This document shows, in pieces, positions 23,801-34,507 of a DNA stretch of 64,000 nucleotides. The position numbers were made by a program, and so were the translations under genes. Source of the DNA: Galbula dea (lineage: Eukaryota > Chordata > Aves > Piciformes > Galbulidae); assembly GCA_013399015.1 (NCBI GenBank), contig VWZX01006809.1, positions 723,501-787,500 on the forward strand, given 5' to 3'. The notes beneath the pieces are model-generated. The model was not told the origin of the DNA. It did no database searches and was given only the letters and a program-made list of their open reading frames with translations. Position 1 is the first letter of the stretch, and every line of letters begins with the position of its first letter.

Positions 23801-24954
23801 TCCACCTAATTAGCTATTTCTTCAGAGATATTTTGTGAGCATGTCTCATTTCTCAGTTTTAGATTCTGAGCCTGATTTGATGAGCTAATGATCCTATTAG
23901 TAGACTCAGCATGGTAGTGACATTTTCAGAAATAGTATATAGGCAAAGATTGTGTTTCTTACACATTACTCATATTCTTCCTACTCCATCCTTCCAAAGA
24001 ATCTGCATGGTGACATTTTGAAGATAAATAGAATAAAAATATTTTATAACTGGGTGGCAACATTCTGCTGATTCTGAGTTTGTGTGGGTAAACTGCTCTT
24101 GGGGTCAGAATATCTTGTTTCATTCTTAATTAACTAAGGGGCTGTTTTTTACTGTCTTCAACATTTTACTGTATTTGTTTTCATTTGAACTAAATCATGG
24201 CTGGAAATAACCTTTCTATTTCTTATTATGCCAATTTTCTATCCCACTTTTTATGAAAAAGTCAGAGTCTGACTTCAGTAGCTAAGCTGTGGTTTGAGCA
24301 GCTAAGGACTCAGTTAGTATTCAGGGATGTGTTTCCAAACTGTAACTATTAGTTCTGCAATTAGAGGGAGAAAGTTTCCCTGCAGAAGAAAAGAAGTGGG
24401 AGGAAGCAGCCATGGAGAATGGAAAGATCTGGAGATACATTTTACGGCTTTGATAAGGGCTGTGATTTTAGGCAGTCTTTTACCAAACTGGACAAAAGCA
24501 TTCCACATCTGAGTAGCCCTGAGTATACAGAGTGAATATGGTACTCATTGGGGTAGTGTATGTGAGCAAAACTGAAGTAGAAAGCATGATTTCATGTTTT
24601 CATGATTAGCAGGTAAAAATTTGGCAGCTGGGTATCTCCTGTTTAAAAATTGTCATGTGCTATCTACTGCTGTTATCGGTGCTATCAGAAAACCTAGTAA
24701 GCAACAAGCATTCATATTAATTCCTTACATTCAGTGTTTCAACTGGATATGATTTTTCTTCATTACTACTGTGATTAGAAGCAGTAGGAGAAGTACTGTT
24801 AGTTGTAACCCTCACCACATAGATTTTCACAAGAGAAAGAATCTTAATGTGAATCCAACTTGGGCCCAAGCACTGGTGAATTTTGAAAACTAATTAATTC
24901 TCCAGTATTTTCAAGTGCTCAGCAGCATTGGTTGAAGAAAGGACACATGGCTTA
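20835..24954. other. 4.1 kb AT-rich stretch, nothing recognised apart from a microsatellite
   Basis: It holds a short ATAG tetranucleotide run at 23,239-23,254. Several open frames of 60-107 codons occur on both strands, but none has a domain, a plausible start context or splice framing that I can recognise. Confidence 0.5.
23239..23254. repeat. (ATAG)4 microsatellite
   Basis: Four uninterrupted ATAG units, preceded by an imperfect ATATACATGTGT segment. Confidence 0.85.
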
Positions 24955-26290
24955 TGGCAGGCCCAGATTTCCATACATCTAATGTGACTGATTAAGAGAT
25001 TATTTCCAACCCAGTACAGGACTTGAATTTGTCCTTGATGAATTTGGCACCATTCTTTTTTAATCATTCCTCCAGCCTTTCTTTGTCTCTCTGAATGAGT
25101 ACTGTCCTTTACTGTCCACCCCAAATTAGTGTTGCCTGAAAAGCTGAAGATAGTTACTACTACCTCTTTCTCTGGGTCACTGATAAAGGTGTGAAACGAG
25201 AGGAGTTCCAGAATACATCCCTGAAAAACTCTGCTTGCAACCACACTCCAGGTAAAACGTGAACCATTACTTACTATACTTTGTACCCAACTATTCAAGC
25301 AGTTTTTCACCCATGTAGTAGGTCATCTAGAGATTCATCTAGTAGTTCAGTAGATCATAAGATGCCAACTCAAAGACATGCAGGGGACCTTGTTGAAAGC
25401 TTTGTTAAAGTCAAGATATTCAACAGTTACTGCTTTCCTCTCAGCTTCAGGGCTAGTCATTTTATCAAAGGAAATAATCAAGTAGGTCAAATATCTTTTG
25501 TCCTTATCAAATCAATGATGGCTCTTCCTGCTGACTTTATGCCTCACATGTCCAGAAATGGCTTCCAAGAGGATATGTTCTGTTATTTTCCTCAGGAATG
25601 AACTGGCATTGACTGCCTTGTAGTTTTCTGGACAGTTTTTCTTGGCCTTTTTGAAAATTGGTGCAATATTTCTCTTTCTCTATTTGAAGGTCTTTCAAAG
25701 TTGAGAAACTGTAGCCTTGGAATGACATCAGCCAGCTTCCTCTGCAACCTTGATGCATTCTTGTGATTTTCACCGACTTGGGGCAGGGGGTTGATTTCTC
25801 AAGAGATCCCTGTCTTCTTGCAGCACTGATTGTTCCCTTCTTCCTTGACCCTTGTTTCTAGGCACAAAAGCCTGAGAGACTGTTTGTGAAGACAAAAGAA
25901 AAAAAGGTATCAAGGACTCAGCTTTTGCTGCATCCACTGTCACTGAATCACCTGCCCTACATTTTGCTTGTTTCTTTGACTATTTATACAACAGTAAAAA
26001 CTTTCCTACTTGCCCTTGATATCCCTTGTCAGATACAACATAAGTTTAGGTTTGGCTTTCCTAACACCATCCCTTACATTCTGGCAATATTTTTGTATTC
26101 CTCCTCTGCAGCCTATCCTCATTTCCACCTCCCAATACATAATTTTTTCACACTGAAAGTTAATTGTGAATTCCCTGTTAAGTCAAAACAGTTTCCTGAT
26201 AGATCTGTTTGTACTTCAAGATTATCCATTTTATGCTTCCCGAATTTATTTATTAAAATTGCATTTTTGCAAGGAATTCCAAAGTATTAT
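24955..26290 (-). mobile_element. Decayed CR1 ORF2 segment: endonuclease-RT linker and RT domain
   Basis: Read on the minus strand, this is about 1.3 kb of CR1 ORF2 without its 3' end. From 26,290 down to about 25,860 it matches the linker after the endonuclease ('DGVRKAKPNL', then 'FFSFVFTNSLSGF'). From 25,775 it enters the fingers of the reverse transcriptase ('NFQKGQEKLSRKLQ', the family's 'IFKKG..DPGNYRP'). From 25,310 it covers the palm ('NSWVQSIVSNGS', 'SRVFQGCILELLSFHTFI'). The catalytic FADD is replaced by FSGN at 25,131-25,142, and stops and frameshifts are frequent, so it is dead. Homology fades near 24,955 with no octamer end visible. The linker assignment is less certain than the RT. 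Confidence 0.7.
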
Positions 26291-26300
26291 GATCATATAT

Positions 26301-26472
26301 CATAGATCATAGAATCATTTATGTTGGAAAAGACCTTTAAGATCAAGTTCAGCTGTTAGTCCAGCACTACCACGTCCACCACTACACCATGTCCCTGAGT
26401 ACCACGTTTACATGTATTTTAAATACCTCCAGGGATGGTAATTCAACTGCTTCCCTTAGCAGCCTGTTCCAC
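26301..26472 (-). mobile_element. CR1 LINE 3' end, minus strand
   Basis: On the plus strand it starts 'CATAGATCATAGAATCAT', a degenerate octamer end, and continues with 'GTTGGAAAAGACCTTTAAG', 'ATCAAGTTCAGCTGTTAGTC' and 'CCTCCAGGGATGGTAATTC' to 'AGCCTGTTCCA', after which homology is lost. The 'CCACCACTACACCATGTCC' block marks a subfamily different from the copy at 20.6 kb but like the one at 38.6 kb. It sits about 10 bp from the 5' side of the decayed ORF2 segment and has the same orientation. Confidence 0.88.
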
Positions 26473-28017
26473 AGGACATTGTCATTGTTGGAACTTTTTG
26501 GAGAGGCTGGAAAGCAGTGCCGTTGGCTATATTTAACTTGTGTGCCTTTAACTAATGATTTTCTGGTCTATATCATTCTATAATAGGGACAGCAATAAGC
26601 TAAAATTTGGTCTATAATTGGGCTACTTTAGGATAACTGACATATTTGCAGGGTTGCTATCTTTTTAATCTTATTGTATTTCACTGTATCTCAATATTAC
26701 CTGAATTTGAAAGGATATTGTATTTCCCCTAGAATGCTACTTTTAGTTCTGCATATGCTCTCTAGACTTGTAGTGTCAGACCCAATTTATTTAGATGATA
26801 GATTTTCCCACTGTTCTTTGAGAAAAGATAGTTCTGACAACTGGTGAATTTTGAACTTGCATTCGTAATTCTTTAGATCATGCAGCTGAGCTATCAGCAG
26901 CAGTACTATAGTTCAATACTTGTACAAGCTAGCCCGATAGCTACTCTTTTAAAGAGGGAAGATAAGCAGATAACAGCAATTCCAGGACTATTCCTGTTGT
27001 CAAAAAAATTAGCTCTATACTTTCCTCACATCTATGATAGAATTCAGAAATGGCATTCTTCTGAATTCTGTATAGACTACCCTTTGTCATTAAGATGGAC
27101 TGTGTGATCCTCAGCATGCTTCTACTTGAAGTGAGGAAAGATAAGGAAGTGGTGAGAGTAGATCTAGGGAAATATAGTTTGTTTTAAAGCACTTATTGTT
27201 ATTGAAGGCAGCTTACACAACTTTGGCTTCATTGGGCATCCCTGCATGAATACTCTGTGGATGGCTTCTCTCAGGCACCCTATGTTAGGTAGATCTGAGA
27301 ATGGAATAAGTTCAAGTGTAAGTGGAGAACTTGCTAAAAAAGCAGAGCTTTTAATTTACAAGAAATTTTAAGTGGCTGTTAAAGTTTGTTTCCTGTTCAC
27401 GCTGAATCAAAAGCACTTGCTGTCCCTGTATGTCTAGTGGCAGCTCTTGGATACTGTAGCTGCTTAGGGCAATTGGTGTTCCTGTCATTTTCCTAAATAA
27501 TCCCCACCAGTAAACTGATAATACTGTCATTTCCACTGGGCAGCTGCAGAGGATTTGGCTTTTCAGCAGCTGTATGAATCTGATCTGTGATCCCTGTCCT
27601 TATTGTAGATCCACCAGGAATTAAAATGGTTCCTTGCAGACCCAGCTCTGCAGTCAGCAAAAGCTTGTTAAACCCAAGATGTTTAAAATGAGACAGTTGG
27701 GCTCAATGAACTTCATGTTTCTGTGTAACTTTATTTTGCTGAGGTTTAGCTGACTAGCTCTATGCACTGACAGCTGCCAGCAGACACATACCTTGTCAGT
27801 AATCTCAACAGTGTAATTGTTCTAACAGAGAAAAATGGATTGTATTTGATGAGTTTATCAAGTGTTGCAAACTAAACTCTCAACACCACAAAGATGCATC
27901 TGACTCTTTCATCAAAGTTATGTGCAGTAATTGGACATGCATCATTCCCCATTTCCTTCCTTATCTCAGTTCTGTTTTGGCTTGTGATTTTTTTGAGATC
28001 AAAGGGAAAGATAAGAG
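26473..28017. other. AT-rich stretch, nothing recognised
   Basis: About 1.5 kb without visible transposon homology. Open frames stay below about 85 codons. Confidence 0.5.
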
Positions 28018-28535
28018 AGAAGGGATGCCATTCAGAGGGACCTTGACAGGCTTGAGAGCTGGGCCCATGAAGTTCAGCAAGGCCAATTGTAAGGTCCTGC
28101 ACCTGGGTTGGGTCAATGCTAAGCACAAATACAGGCTATGCAGAGAATGGGTTGAGAGTAGCTCTGAAGAAAAGGACTTGTGCATGTTGGTGGATGAAAA
28201 ACTGATTATGAGCCAGTGATGTGTACTCACAGCCAAGAAAATTAATTGCCTCAAAAGAACCAGGTCAAAGGAGGTGATTCTGCCCCTCTACTCTGCTCTT
28301 GTGAACCCCCACCTGGAGCACTGGGAGTACTGTATCCAGCTTTAGCACCCCCAATATATGACAGACATAGACCTACTTGAGCAGGTCCAGAGGAGGGCCA
28401 TGAAGACGATCAGAGGGCTGGAGCCCTCCCCTGTGAGGAAAGGCTGAGAGTTGGGGTTGTTCAGAATGGAGAAGAGAAGGTTCTGTTTTTTCAGTACCTG
28501 AAAGAGTGCCAAAAAACAAACTTCAGAAAAGATCT
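28018..28535 (+). mobile_element. CR1 LINE ORF2 fragment, plus strand
   Basis: This fragment starts in ORF2 just after the RT palm. Translation reads 'GMPFRGTLTGLRAGP', 'KFSKANCKVLHLGW', 'NAKHKYRLCREWVESS' and 'EEKDLCMLVDEKL', matching the CR1 region 'IQRDLDRLERWA..MKFNKAKCKVLHLG'. It continues through 'VQRRAMKTIRGLE'-type and 'GLFRMEKRR'-type segments to 'FFQYLKE' near 28,530, then stops. In-frame stops are present (for example TGA after 'KLIMSQ' near 28,218). There is no 3' end, because another CR1 fragment follows within about 50 bp. Confidence 0.92.
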
Positions 28536-28585
28536 CTATCAGTTCAGGAAAAAGTACTCTCTCATCCCTTCAAACCAAACTGGGA

Positions 28586-29274
28586 ATCAAGAGGCTGGAG
28601 AGCAGCACTGCAGAAATGGACCTGGGGGTCCTGACTGGTGGCAAACCAAGTATAAATCATCAGTGTGCTCTGGCTGCCAGGAGGGCCAATTGTGTCCTGG
28701 AGTGTACTAAGAACAGCATTACCATGAGGTGATTGTCCTGCTCTACTCTGCTCTGGTGCAGCTGCACCTTGAATACTGTGTAATTCTGGGTGTCACAGTA
28801 CAGAAAGGATATTAAACTATTAGAAAGTGTCCAGAGGAGGGCTACAAAGATGGTGAAGGGTCTGGAGGGGAAGCCTTATGAAGAGCTACTGAGGTCACTT
28901 GGTCTGTTCAGCCTCGAGAAAAGGAGACATAAGGAAGACCTCATTGTTGTCTTCAACATCCTCATGAGGGATTGCAGAGGGACAGGCACTGATCACTTAG
29001 CTCTTGTGGATAGTGATATGAGTAGAGGTAATAGTATGAAGTTGAGTCAGGGGAGATTTAGGTCAGATATCAGAAAAAGGTTTTTCACCCAGAGGATGGT
29101 TGGGTTCTGGAACAACCTCCCTAGGGAGGTGGTCACAGCACCAAGCCTGTTGGAGTTCAAGAAGCACTTGGACATCACTCTCAGGCACATGGTGTGTCCT
29201 GCACAGGGTTAGGAACTGGAGTAGATGATCCTTTCTGGTCCCTTGCAGCTCAGAATATTCTATGATTCTATGAC
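28586..29274 (+). mobile_element. CR1 LINE 3' fragment (ORF2 C-terminus and 3' end)
   Basis: This second CR1 piece restarts at an ORF2 position already covered by the preceding fragment ('GLQHCRNGPGGPDWW' region, where the family has 'EKDLGVLV'), so it is a separate insertion or a duplication. It runs through the ORF2 C-terminus and ends with 'TTCTATGATTCTATGA' at about 29,259-29,274. Its wording, with 'KDLIVVFNIL' and 'GRFRSDIRKRFF', fits a different CR1 subfamily from its neighbours. It preserves the longest open frame in the window (28,790-29,212). Confidence 0.92.
28790..29212 (+). pseudogene. CR1 ORF2 C-terminal remnant, open for 140 codons
   Basis: The frame encodes the last part of the CR1 ORF2 protein, downstream of the RT domain. 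In order it has 'YRKDIKLLESVQRRATKMV' (residues 4-22), 'YEELLRSLGLFSLEKRR' (about 30-46), 'SQGRFRSDIRKRFFTQRM' (about 86-103) and 'FWNNLPREVVTAPS' (about 106-119). All correspond to blocks conserved at the CR1 C-terminus. The ATG is internal to the original protein and not a true start. Endonuclease and RT are absent, so it cannot act in retrotransposition. An undisrupted frame of this length in a truncated copy may just reflect a younger insertion. Confidence 0.85.
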
Positions 29275-29999
29275 TCAAACACTCAGTGATAGTAGGTGTT
29301 CCCAAGTTGCAGTCCTGACATCCATGCTCTGAAGTCATCAAACATGGTATGTTGCTATAAGAGCCTGTTGTTCTCTATAACAAAAACAGATGAAAACACC
29401 TCAAAGTGTTAATCCTTTTATCCTGTGATATACTTTTGTTTGGAAGTGTTCTTACTGTTTCTCAGGTCTCTCCAGCAAGCTATTGGTTTTGGTTTTGTTT
29501 GCTTTATTTTATTTTTTCCAAATGAGGTTTCTTAGAGAAATAAAATTTAAGTGATCCTAATGTATGTCTATCTCTCTCTTCCCTTTGCTTGTCCATACTT
29601 TTTATAAACCTGTCCACCAAGTTCAATGAACTTTGACACAGACACAGTCATTTCAAAGATACTCTGTTCCTAGACATATTGTGAAAACAGACACCTAACT
29701 ACTTGAGAGAGAATCTACAGCTGTTTGCAGCATGACCTCAGCCCTTTATAAACACTAGGGAATACACATGGAAGAACTGCACTGCAAAAAAATCCAACCA
29801 TCAGATAAATTTTATGTGGAAATAGTATGTTCCTAGAAAACACTGGAGGTAAATCCAGAGGAAAACAAAATTTATGATTTTCTCTGGTCATGGAGCTATA
29901 TTGGTTTTCATTTTAGTCTCTGTTTAAAGCACATTTCAGATGTACATTTCACCATTAGTTTTTCTTTTTAAATGTCTAACTTTACTTTTCTCTTTTAAC
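29275..29999. other. Spacer between CR1 copies
   Basis: 725 bp of AT-rich DNA without CR1 homology. It has T-rich runs near 29,485-29,520 and nothing else recognised. Confidence 0.5.
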
Positions 30000-30926
30000 A
30001 TTCAGTATATTCACCAATGACCTGGATGAAGGAATAGAATGTACCCTCAGCAGGTTTGCAGGTGACACAAAACTGGGAGGAGTGGATGACACCAGAAGGT
30101 AGTGCTGCCATCCAGCATGACCTAGGCAGGTTGGAGAGCTGGGCAGATAAAAACCTCATGAAATTCAACAAGGGCAAGTGTAGGGTAATGCACTAGGGAA
30201 GGAATAACCACATGTGCCAGTACAGGTTAGGGACTGACTTGCTGTAAAGCATCTCTGTGGAACAAGACCTGGGAGTCCTGGTGGACAACAATATCACCAT
30301 GAGCTAGCAATATGCCCTCGTGTCCAAGAAGGCCAGTGGCATCCCTTGGTACATCAAGAACAGTGTGGCCAGTAGGTCGAGGGAGGTTATCCTTCCCCTC
30401 TACTCTGCCATGATGAGGCCACATCTGGAGTACTGTGTCCAGTTCTGATCTCCCCTGTTCTAGAAGGACAGGGAACTTCTGGAGAGGGTATAGAAAATGG
30501 CTACAAAAAAGATTAAGGGACTAGAACATCTCTCTTATGGGGAAAGGCTGAGAGCTGGGGCTGTTTATCCTGAAGCAGAGAAGACTGAGGGGGGATCAAT
30601 GATTATAAATGACGAATGGGTGGGTGTCAGGAGGATGGGGCCAGTCTTTTTTCAGTGGTGCCCAGTGACAGGACAAGAGGTAACAGGCACAAACTGGAAC
30701 ATAGGAAGTTCCATCTAAACATAAGGAGGAACTTCTTTACCTCGAGAGTGGTGGAGCACTGGAACAGGCTTCTTAGGGAGGTGTTGGAGACTCCATCTCT
30801 GGAGACATTCAAAACCTGCCTGGACGCCCCCCCCTGCAACCTTCTGTAGGTGAACCTGCTCTGTTGGAGGAGTTGGACTAGATGATGTCCAGAGGTCCCT
30901 TCCAACCCCTAATATTTTGTGATTCT
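30000..30926 (+). mobile_element. CR1 LINE fragment from RT palm to 3' end
   Basis: At 927 bp this is the longest CR1 copy here with a recognisable 3' end. It opens in the RT palm, reading 'FSIFTNDLDEGIECTLSRF', and the catalytic FADD is FAGD (30,055-30,066). A TAG stop follows shortly after, at about 30,100. It continues through the region around 'KFNKGKC', then 'VLVDNNITMS' and 'GLEHLSYGERLR'. A frameshift lies near 30,600. The C-terminal blocks 'SLFSVVPSDRTRGNRHK' and 'FFTSRVVEHWNRLLREV' follow. The 3' UTR 'GGACTAGATGATGTCCAGAG' and 'TTCCAACCCC' end at a single TGTGATTCT. It is inactive: the active site is mutated and the endonuclease is missing. Confidence 0.95.
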
Positions 30927-31733
30927 CACACTGTTTTCTTTTTCCTCTCCTGAAGAAACTCAGAAATACCCAATTCATACTGAAAACCTGGATATGGAGC
31001 TATATAAGCCAGAATTAATTTTCCTTTACAATTCCTGGCTTCTACAGTATCTGTACTCTTCCTTTCACTTGCTTTCCCTACACTAGCACTGAGGGATCTG
31101 TTTTGGACATTAACTTTACCATCTGATGTCCTGCTTTCTATAAACTACTCTGAATCACCTTTATGAGAGCTGTGTCATGCTCTGAACTTGTGTTGCTATC
31201 TGGACAGATGTTTACCTTCTAAGTCACAACTAAAGTTGTCAAGTTAATAGCATGTAAAATGAACAGGAAATCCTTTTATCTTTCACTGAGTTCACTTTTT
31301 CTAGATCATGAATTCATAATGGAAAGCCAGAAACACTCAGGAAAAAAATGAAAGGAAACAAAGAAAGGTAAAATCAGGCACCTTGCTCAGTGCAAGTGCT
31401 AATCTGAAAGCAGATGGAGTACATCTTCATACAAAACATCCTGAGACACTCAACTCAAAAGGCCAGCCTGTTTGATGAAGTACATTGCTATCCTGAATTT
31501 TAATATGACAGGTGTACTTTTAAGTCTCTTTTTTATGCTTCAGAACTTGAGGACTACAGAAGGATCACAGTGGACTCCTTCATCTACCAGTGTTTGTTGA
31601 TCATGTGTAAGAAAAAGAGAATATACAGACATCCTCACCCCTACATCTGATCTGTCACTGTTTGCAGTTACAACACTGAGTGAAGGATTAAGCTCCATGC
31701 ACGTGAAAGGGTTTTACACAAACTGCAGAACAG
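30927..31733. other. AT-rich stretch, nothing recognised
   Basis: About 0.8 kb between CR1 fragments with no open frame of note and no transposon homology seen. Confidence 0.5.
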
Positions 31734-31784
31734 GAGATGATCTTTCGAGGTCCCTTCCAGTTCCTAACATTCTTTGATTCTGTG
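31734..31784 (+). mobile_element. Tiny CR1 3' terminus, plus strand
   Basis: Only the last ~50 bp of a CR1 is recognisable: 'GATGATCTTTCGAGGTCCC', 'TTCCAGTTCCTAACATTC' and 'TTTGATTCTGTGA'. The preceding 30-50 bp may be an eroded continuation. Very short 5'-truncated CR1 copies are common. Confidence 0.75.
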
Positions 31785-32404
31785 AATGAAATCCATAATA
31801 AGAATATTTTTACCTAAGCTAAGCACCACCCATCACATAGGAGGGTGAGCTCCTTACATGTAACTAAAATTGGGATCCACAAACCATCATGTGTTTTCAT
31901 CACATCCAGCACATGTTTCTGTCCCTCCTAACCAAAATTGCCCAGAAACAGCTGTTCCCAAACCACCATTGTGAAATAATTTAATTTTATTTTTGGAGTC
32001 ATTATGGTAGACCAGTTGCTATGACAACATAACACTCTCTGCTGTTAATGCATATGTCTCAGAAACAATTAGGGAAGTACCACTATCCCAAAATTGACTT
32101 TAATTAGATTAGTTCAAAAATTAGTCTCTGATACTATACATGGGAGAAAGTGTGTGATAAATCTTTTTTTAAATAAATTATTCCAGGCAAAAGTAGATTG
32201 ATTCATCTGTATTCCCCCTACTTTTATAGCTGTCAGCCTTCCAGTTGTGTGTAAGAAAAAAGGTGACATCAACAATTCTATTCCTTCTGCTTGGGATTAT
32301 GAAATAATCACATTTAACCAGGAAGCCTTCAAAAGAAAGTGCATATTTGCTTGTTAACTCTCTTGCTTGTCCTTCTGAATATTTTTAAATGTCCAGATAA
32401 ATCT
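31785..32404. other. AT-rich stretch, nothing recognised
   Basis: About 620 bp between CR1 pieces. Nothing recognised. Confidence 0.45.
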
Positions 32405-32600
32405 AGAATCACAGAATCACAGAAACATTACGGTTGGAAAGGCCCCTCAAGATCATCTAGTCCAACCAATAGCCCTACACTAAGTCATCCCCTGAAGAAA
32501 CACATCTATCCTCTTAAAAACCTCCAGGGATGGTGACTCCACCACCTCCCTGGACAGCCTATTCCAACATCTCACCACTCTTTCAGTAAAGAAAGTTTGC
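32405..32600 (-). mobile_element. CR1 LINE 3' end, minus strand
   Basis: On the plus strand it begins 'AGAATCACAGAATCACAGAA', then 'CGGTTGGAAAGGCCCCTCAA', 'ATCATCTAGTCCAACC' and 'CCTCCAGGGATGGTGACTCC', and ends near 'CTCTTTCAGTAAAGAAAG'. The AGAATCACAGAATCAC end is the ATTCTGTG variant of the terminal octamer, in at least two copies. It contains the 3' UTR and a sliver of the ORF2 C-terminus. A plus-strand CR1 scrap begins about 50 bp downstream, giving a head-to-head pair. Confidence 0.93.
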
Positions 32601-32651
32601 TTTGCTTGTATTACAGTGCTTATTAACATATCTGATTGTAGCCCTTCAGTG

Positions 32652-32812
32652 AGACCTGGACAAGCTGGAGTGTTGGGCAGAGTGGAACATTCTGGAGAAG
32701 AGAAGGCTCCGAGGAGACCTTATTGTGGCCTTCCAGTATCTGAAAGGGGCCTACAAGAAAGCTGGTGAGGGACTTTTTAGGATGGACTTGAGAATGATAA
32801 GGTGACAGGAAT
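32652..32812 (+). mobile_element. Internally deleted CR1 ORF2 scrap, plus strand
   Basis: The fragment starts 'GAGACCTGGACAAGCTGGAG' (just after the RT palm, 'RDLDKLE') up to 'GGGCAGAGTGGAAC'. At about 32,690 it jumps to 'TTCTGGAGAAGAGAAGGCTC' and 'TGGCCTTCCAGTATCTGAAA', the C-terminal 'LEKRRLRGDLIVAFQYLKG' region. Roughly 300 bp of the family sequence between these blocks is missing. It fades after 'GAGGGACTTTTTAGGATG' and lacks the 3' end. The jump could be a deletion after insertion or a template switch during reverse transcription. Confidence 0.85.
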
Positions 32813-34486
32813 GTAAATGAATATTTTCAGTGCCCATTTCTTCCAAGCTGAATATGCTTGGAGGATCTTGACATTTGTCAGTAGATTACAGTAAGATATA
32901 TTTTATTTCCTGGTTATTCTGATAGTACAATCTTCTGTGCCTTGGTAGGTCTGTTAGTTCCTAAAGCAGTCAAGCTGGATAATGGCTTTTGTCGTAAGAG
33001 TTTTACACATGCTTTTACTAAGTGCAATCTACGTGGATAGGATGTAAACCTTTGTTAACATTCTCTGTTGAAGTAAACCAAGAAGTATTTTTCAAAGTAT
33101 TAAACATCTTTCTTATTATTTTCTATGCCATACATAATGACACACTGCATAATTCTTCTGAAATATTTGAAAACATCTAGCTTTTAAAGAAAAAATTGTA
33201 GCAACTAAGTGTACTAAACACGAAAAGGCTTTTTTACCAGTTGTACTTGACTCTGAAGAGAGATGAGATGTTTGAAAGTAACAAAGAAAGATAGGGAATG
33301 AGGGTTTCTGGGTCAGTCTGATGTGGTGGTAAGCCAGCAGCATTCAGAGATATTTTAAAGTGAGAGGTTTTTATGTGCTGTAATGAGATGGAATGCAAAT
33401 TGCTATAGTTAAAGTTTTGATACCATTCAGTGATGCAAAGTGAAGCGAAATAAGAAACAAATCCCATTGTTGAAAGGCCAAGAGTGTTATTCACAAAACA
33501 GGAACAACTTAACACACACTGGGATATTTTGTTGCTCTCACTGGTGAGCTTTATTGGATATTTAAAGCTCCTTTATCTATATTCATTGTGAACAGTCTTT
33601 GCACATAAACCAGAAAAACTCTCTTTTCTTTTTATGGATTGTCTACAATTTGATCATTTTTTCAAATGTCCAGTCTAGTGTTAGAAATAGATCTGTGGCT
33701 TTGGTTTTCTACAAGTCATTTGTTTTGAATGGTGCTGTACAGGAGCTAAAAAAAAACTTCCAGGACTTCCAGAGAGGATTAAAAAGAGGATTTCAGTGTT
33801 ACTCCCTGCATACAGTTACTCATGCTGTTCTTGCATAGAACAGGTAAGTTTCTAACAAGAAGGAATATTTTGTACTTGAGGAGAAAAGTGAAGTCAATGT
33901 GAGTCACTAAGCAGTCACCTTAACTGATGAAAGTATTTATTCAAAGCTTGTAGAAGGCAGTGGGTATTTCATGGAGATGAATCCAGCAGATGTAGAAAGA
34001 GTTATGGATGCTAAATGCAATTTGCCCTGACAGATTGAGCTTTGTCTTTGCATCCATCCTCTTTAACTAAAAGTAATTTATTGGCAATTTCTAAGATGCT
34101 TCAAGTTTTGGGGGAAAAAAAGCAACCAGCCAACCAACCAAAGAACCCCACTTTGACAAATGAAAATTTCTTTGCTTTCAATAAGTACAAGCTTATTTCA
34201 CTGAGAGAAATTTCCCATCTTTCTGGGACACTGCTATTCTCAATGTTCTACTCTAGCTTTACACTGGTACGGGGACTACAACAAAATCCCACAGTGGCAG
34301 AAAAATATGCTATGTGAACTTCAACCTGTGTCCCTACTGCTGATATTCCTTTTCACTAGAACTCTAGTATTAAACCTTGATCTGTTTATTATTCCACTTG
34401 AAATCACTGAAACAAAGCTATTTTATTAACTTACCAGAAATATTTAGCTTAATACGTTAAAACAAAAATGTTTGTCCTCCTCCTCA
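32813..34486. other. AT-rich stretch, nothing recognised
   Basis: About 1.7 kb. The open frames at 33,234-33,515 (minus) and 33,599-33,838 (plus) have no domain. No transposon is seen. Confidence 0.5.
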
Positions 34487-34507
34487 AATACCTAATTTTT
34501 AGGTATT
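34487..34507. repeat. Small perfect inverted repeat
   Basis: AATACCTAA and TTAGGTATT form a 9-bp stem around a 3-nt TTT loop. It is a minor hairpin of unknown meaning and AT-rich DNA produces such structures by chance. Confidence 0.6.

Noticed and set aside
25886..26305. 139-codon plus-strand frame as a coding gene
   Set aside because: It is antisense to a decayed CR1 ORF2 linker, which explains the sequence on the other strand.
30627..30978. Two minus-strand frames of 92 and 87 codons
   Set aside because: Both are antisense to the ORF2 C-terminus and 3' UTR of the CR1 at 30,000-30,926.
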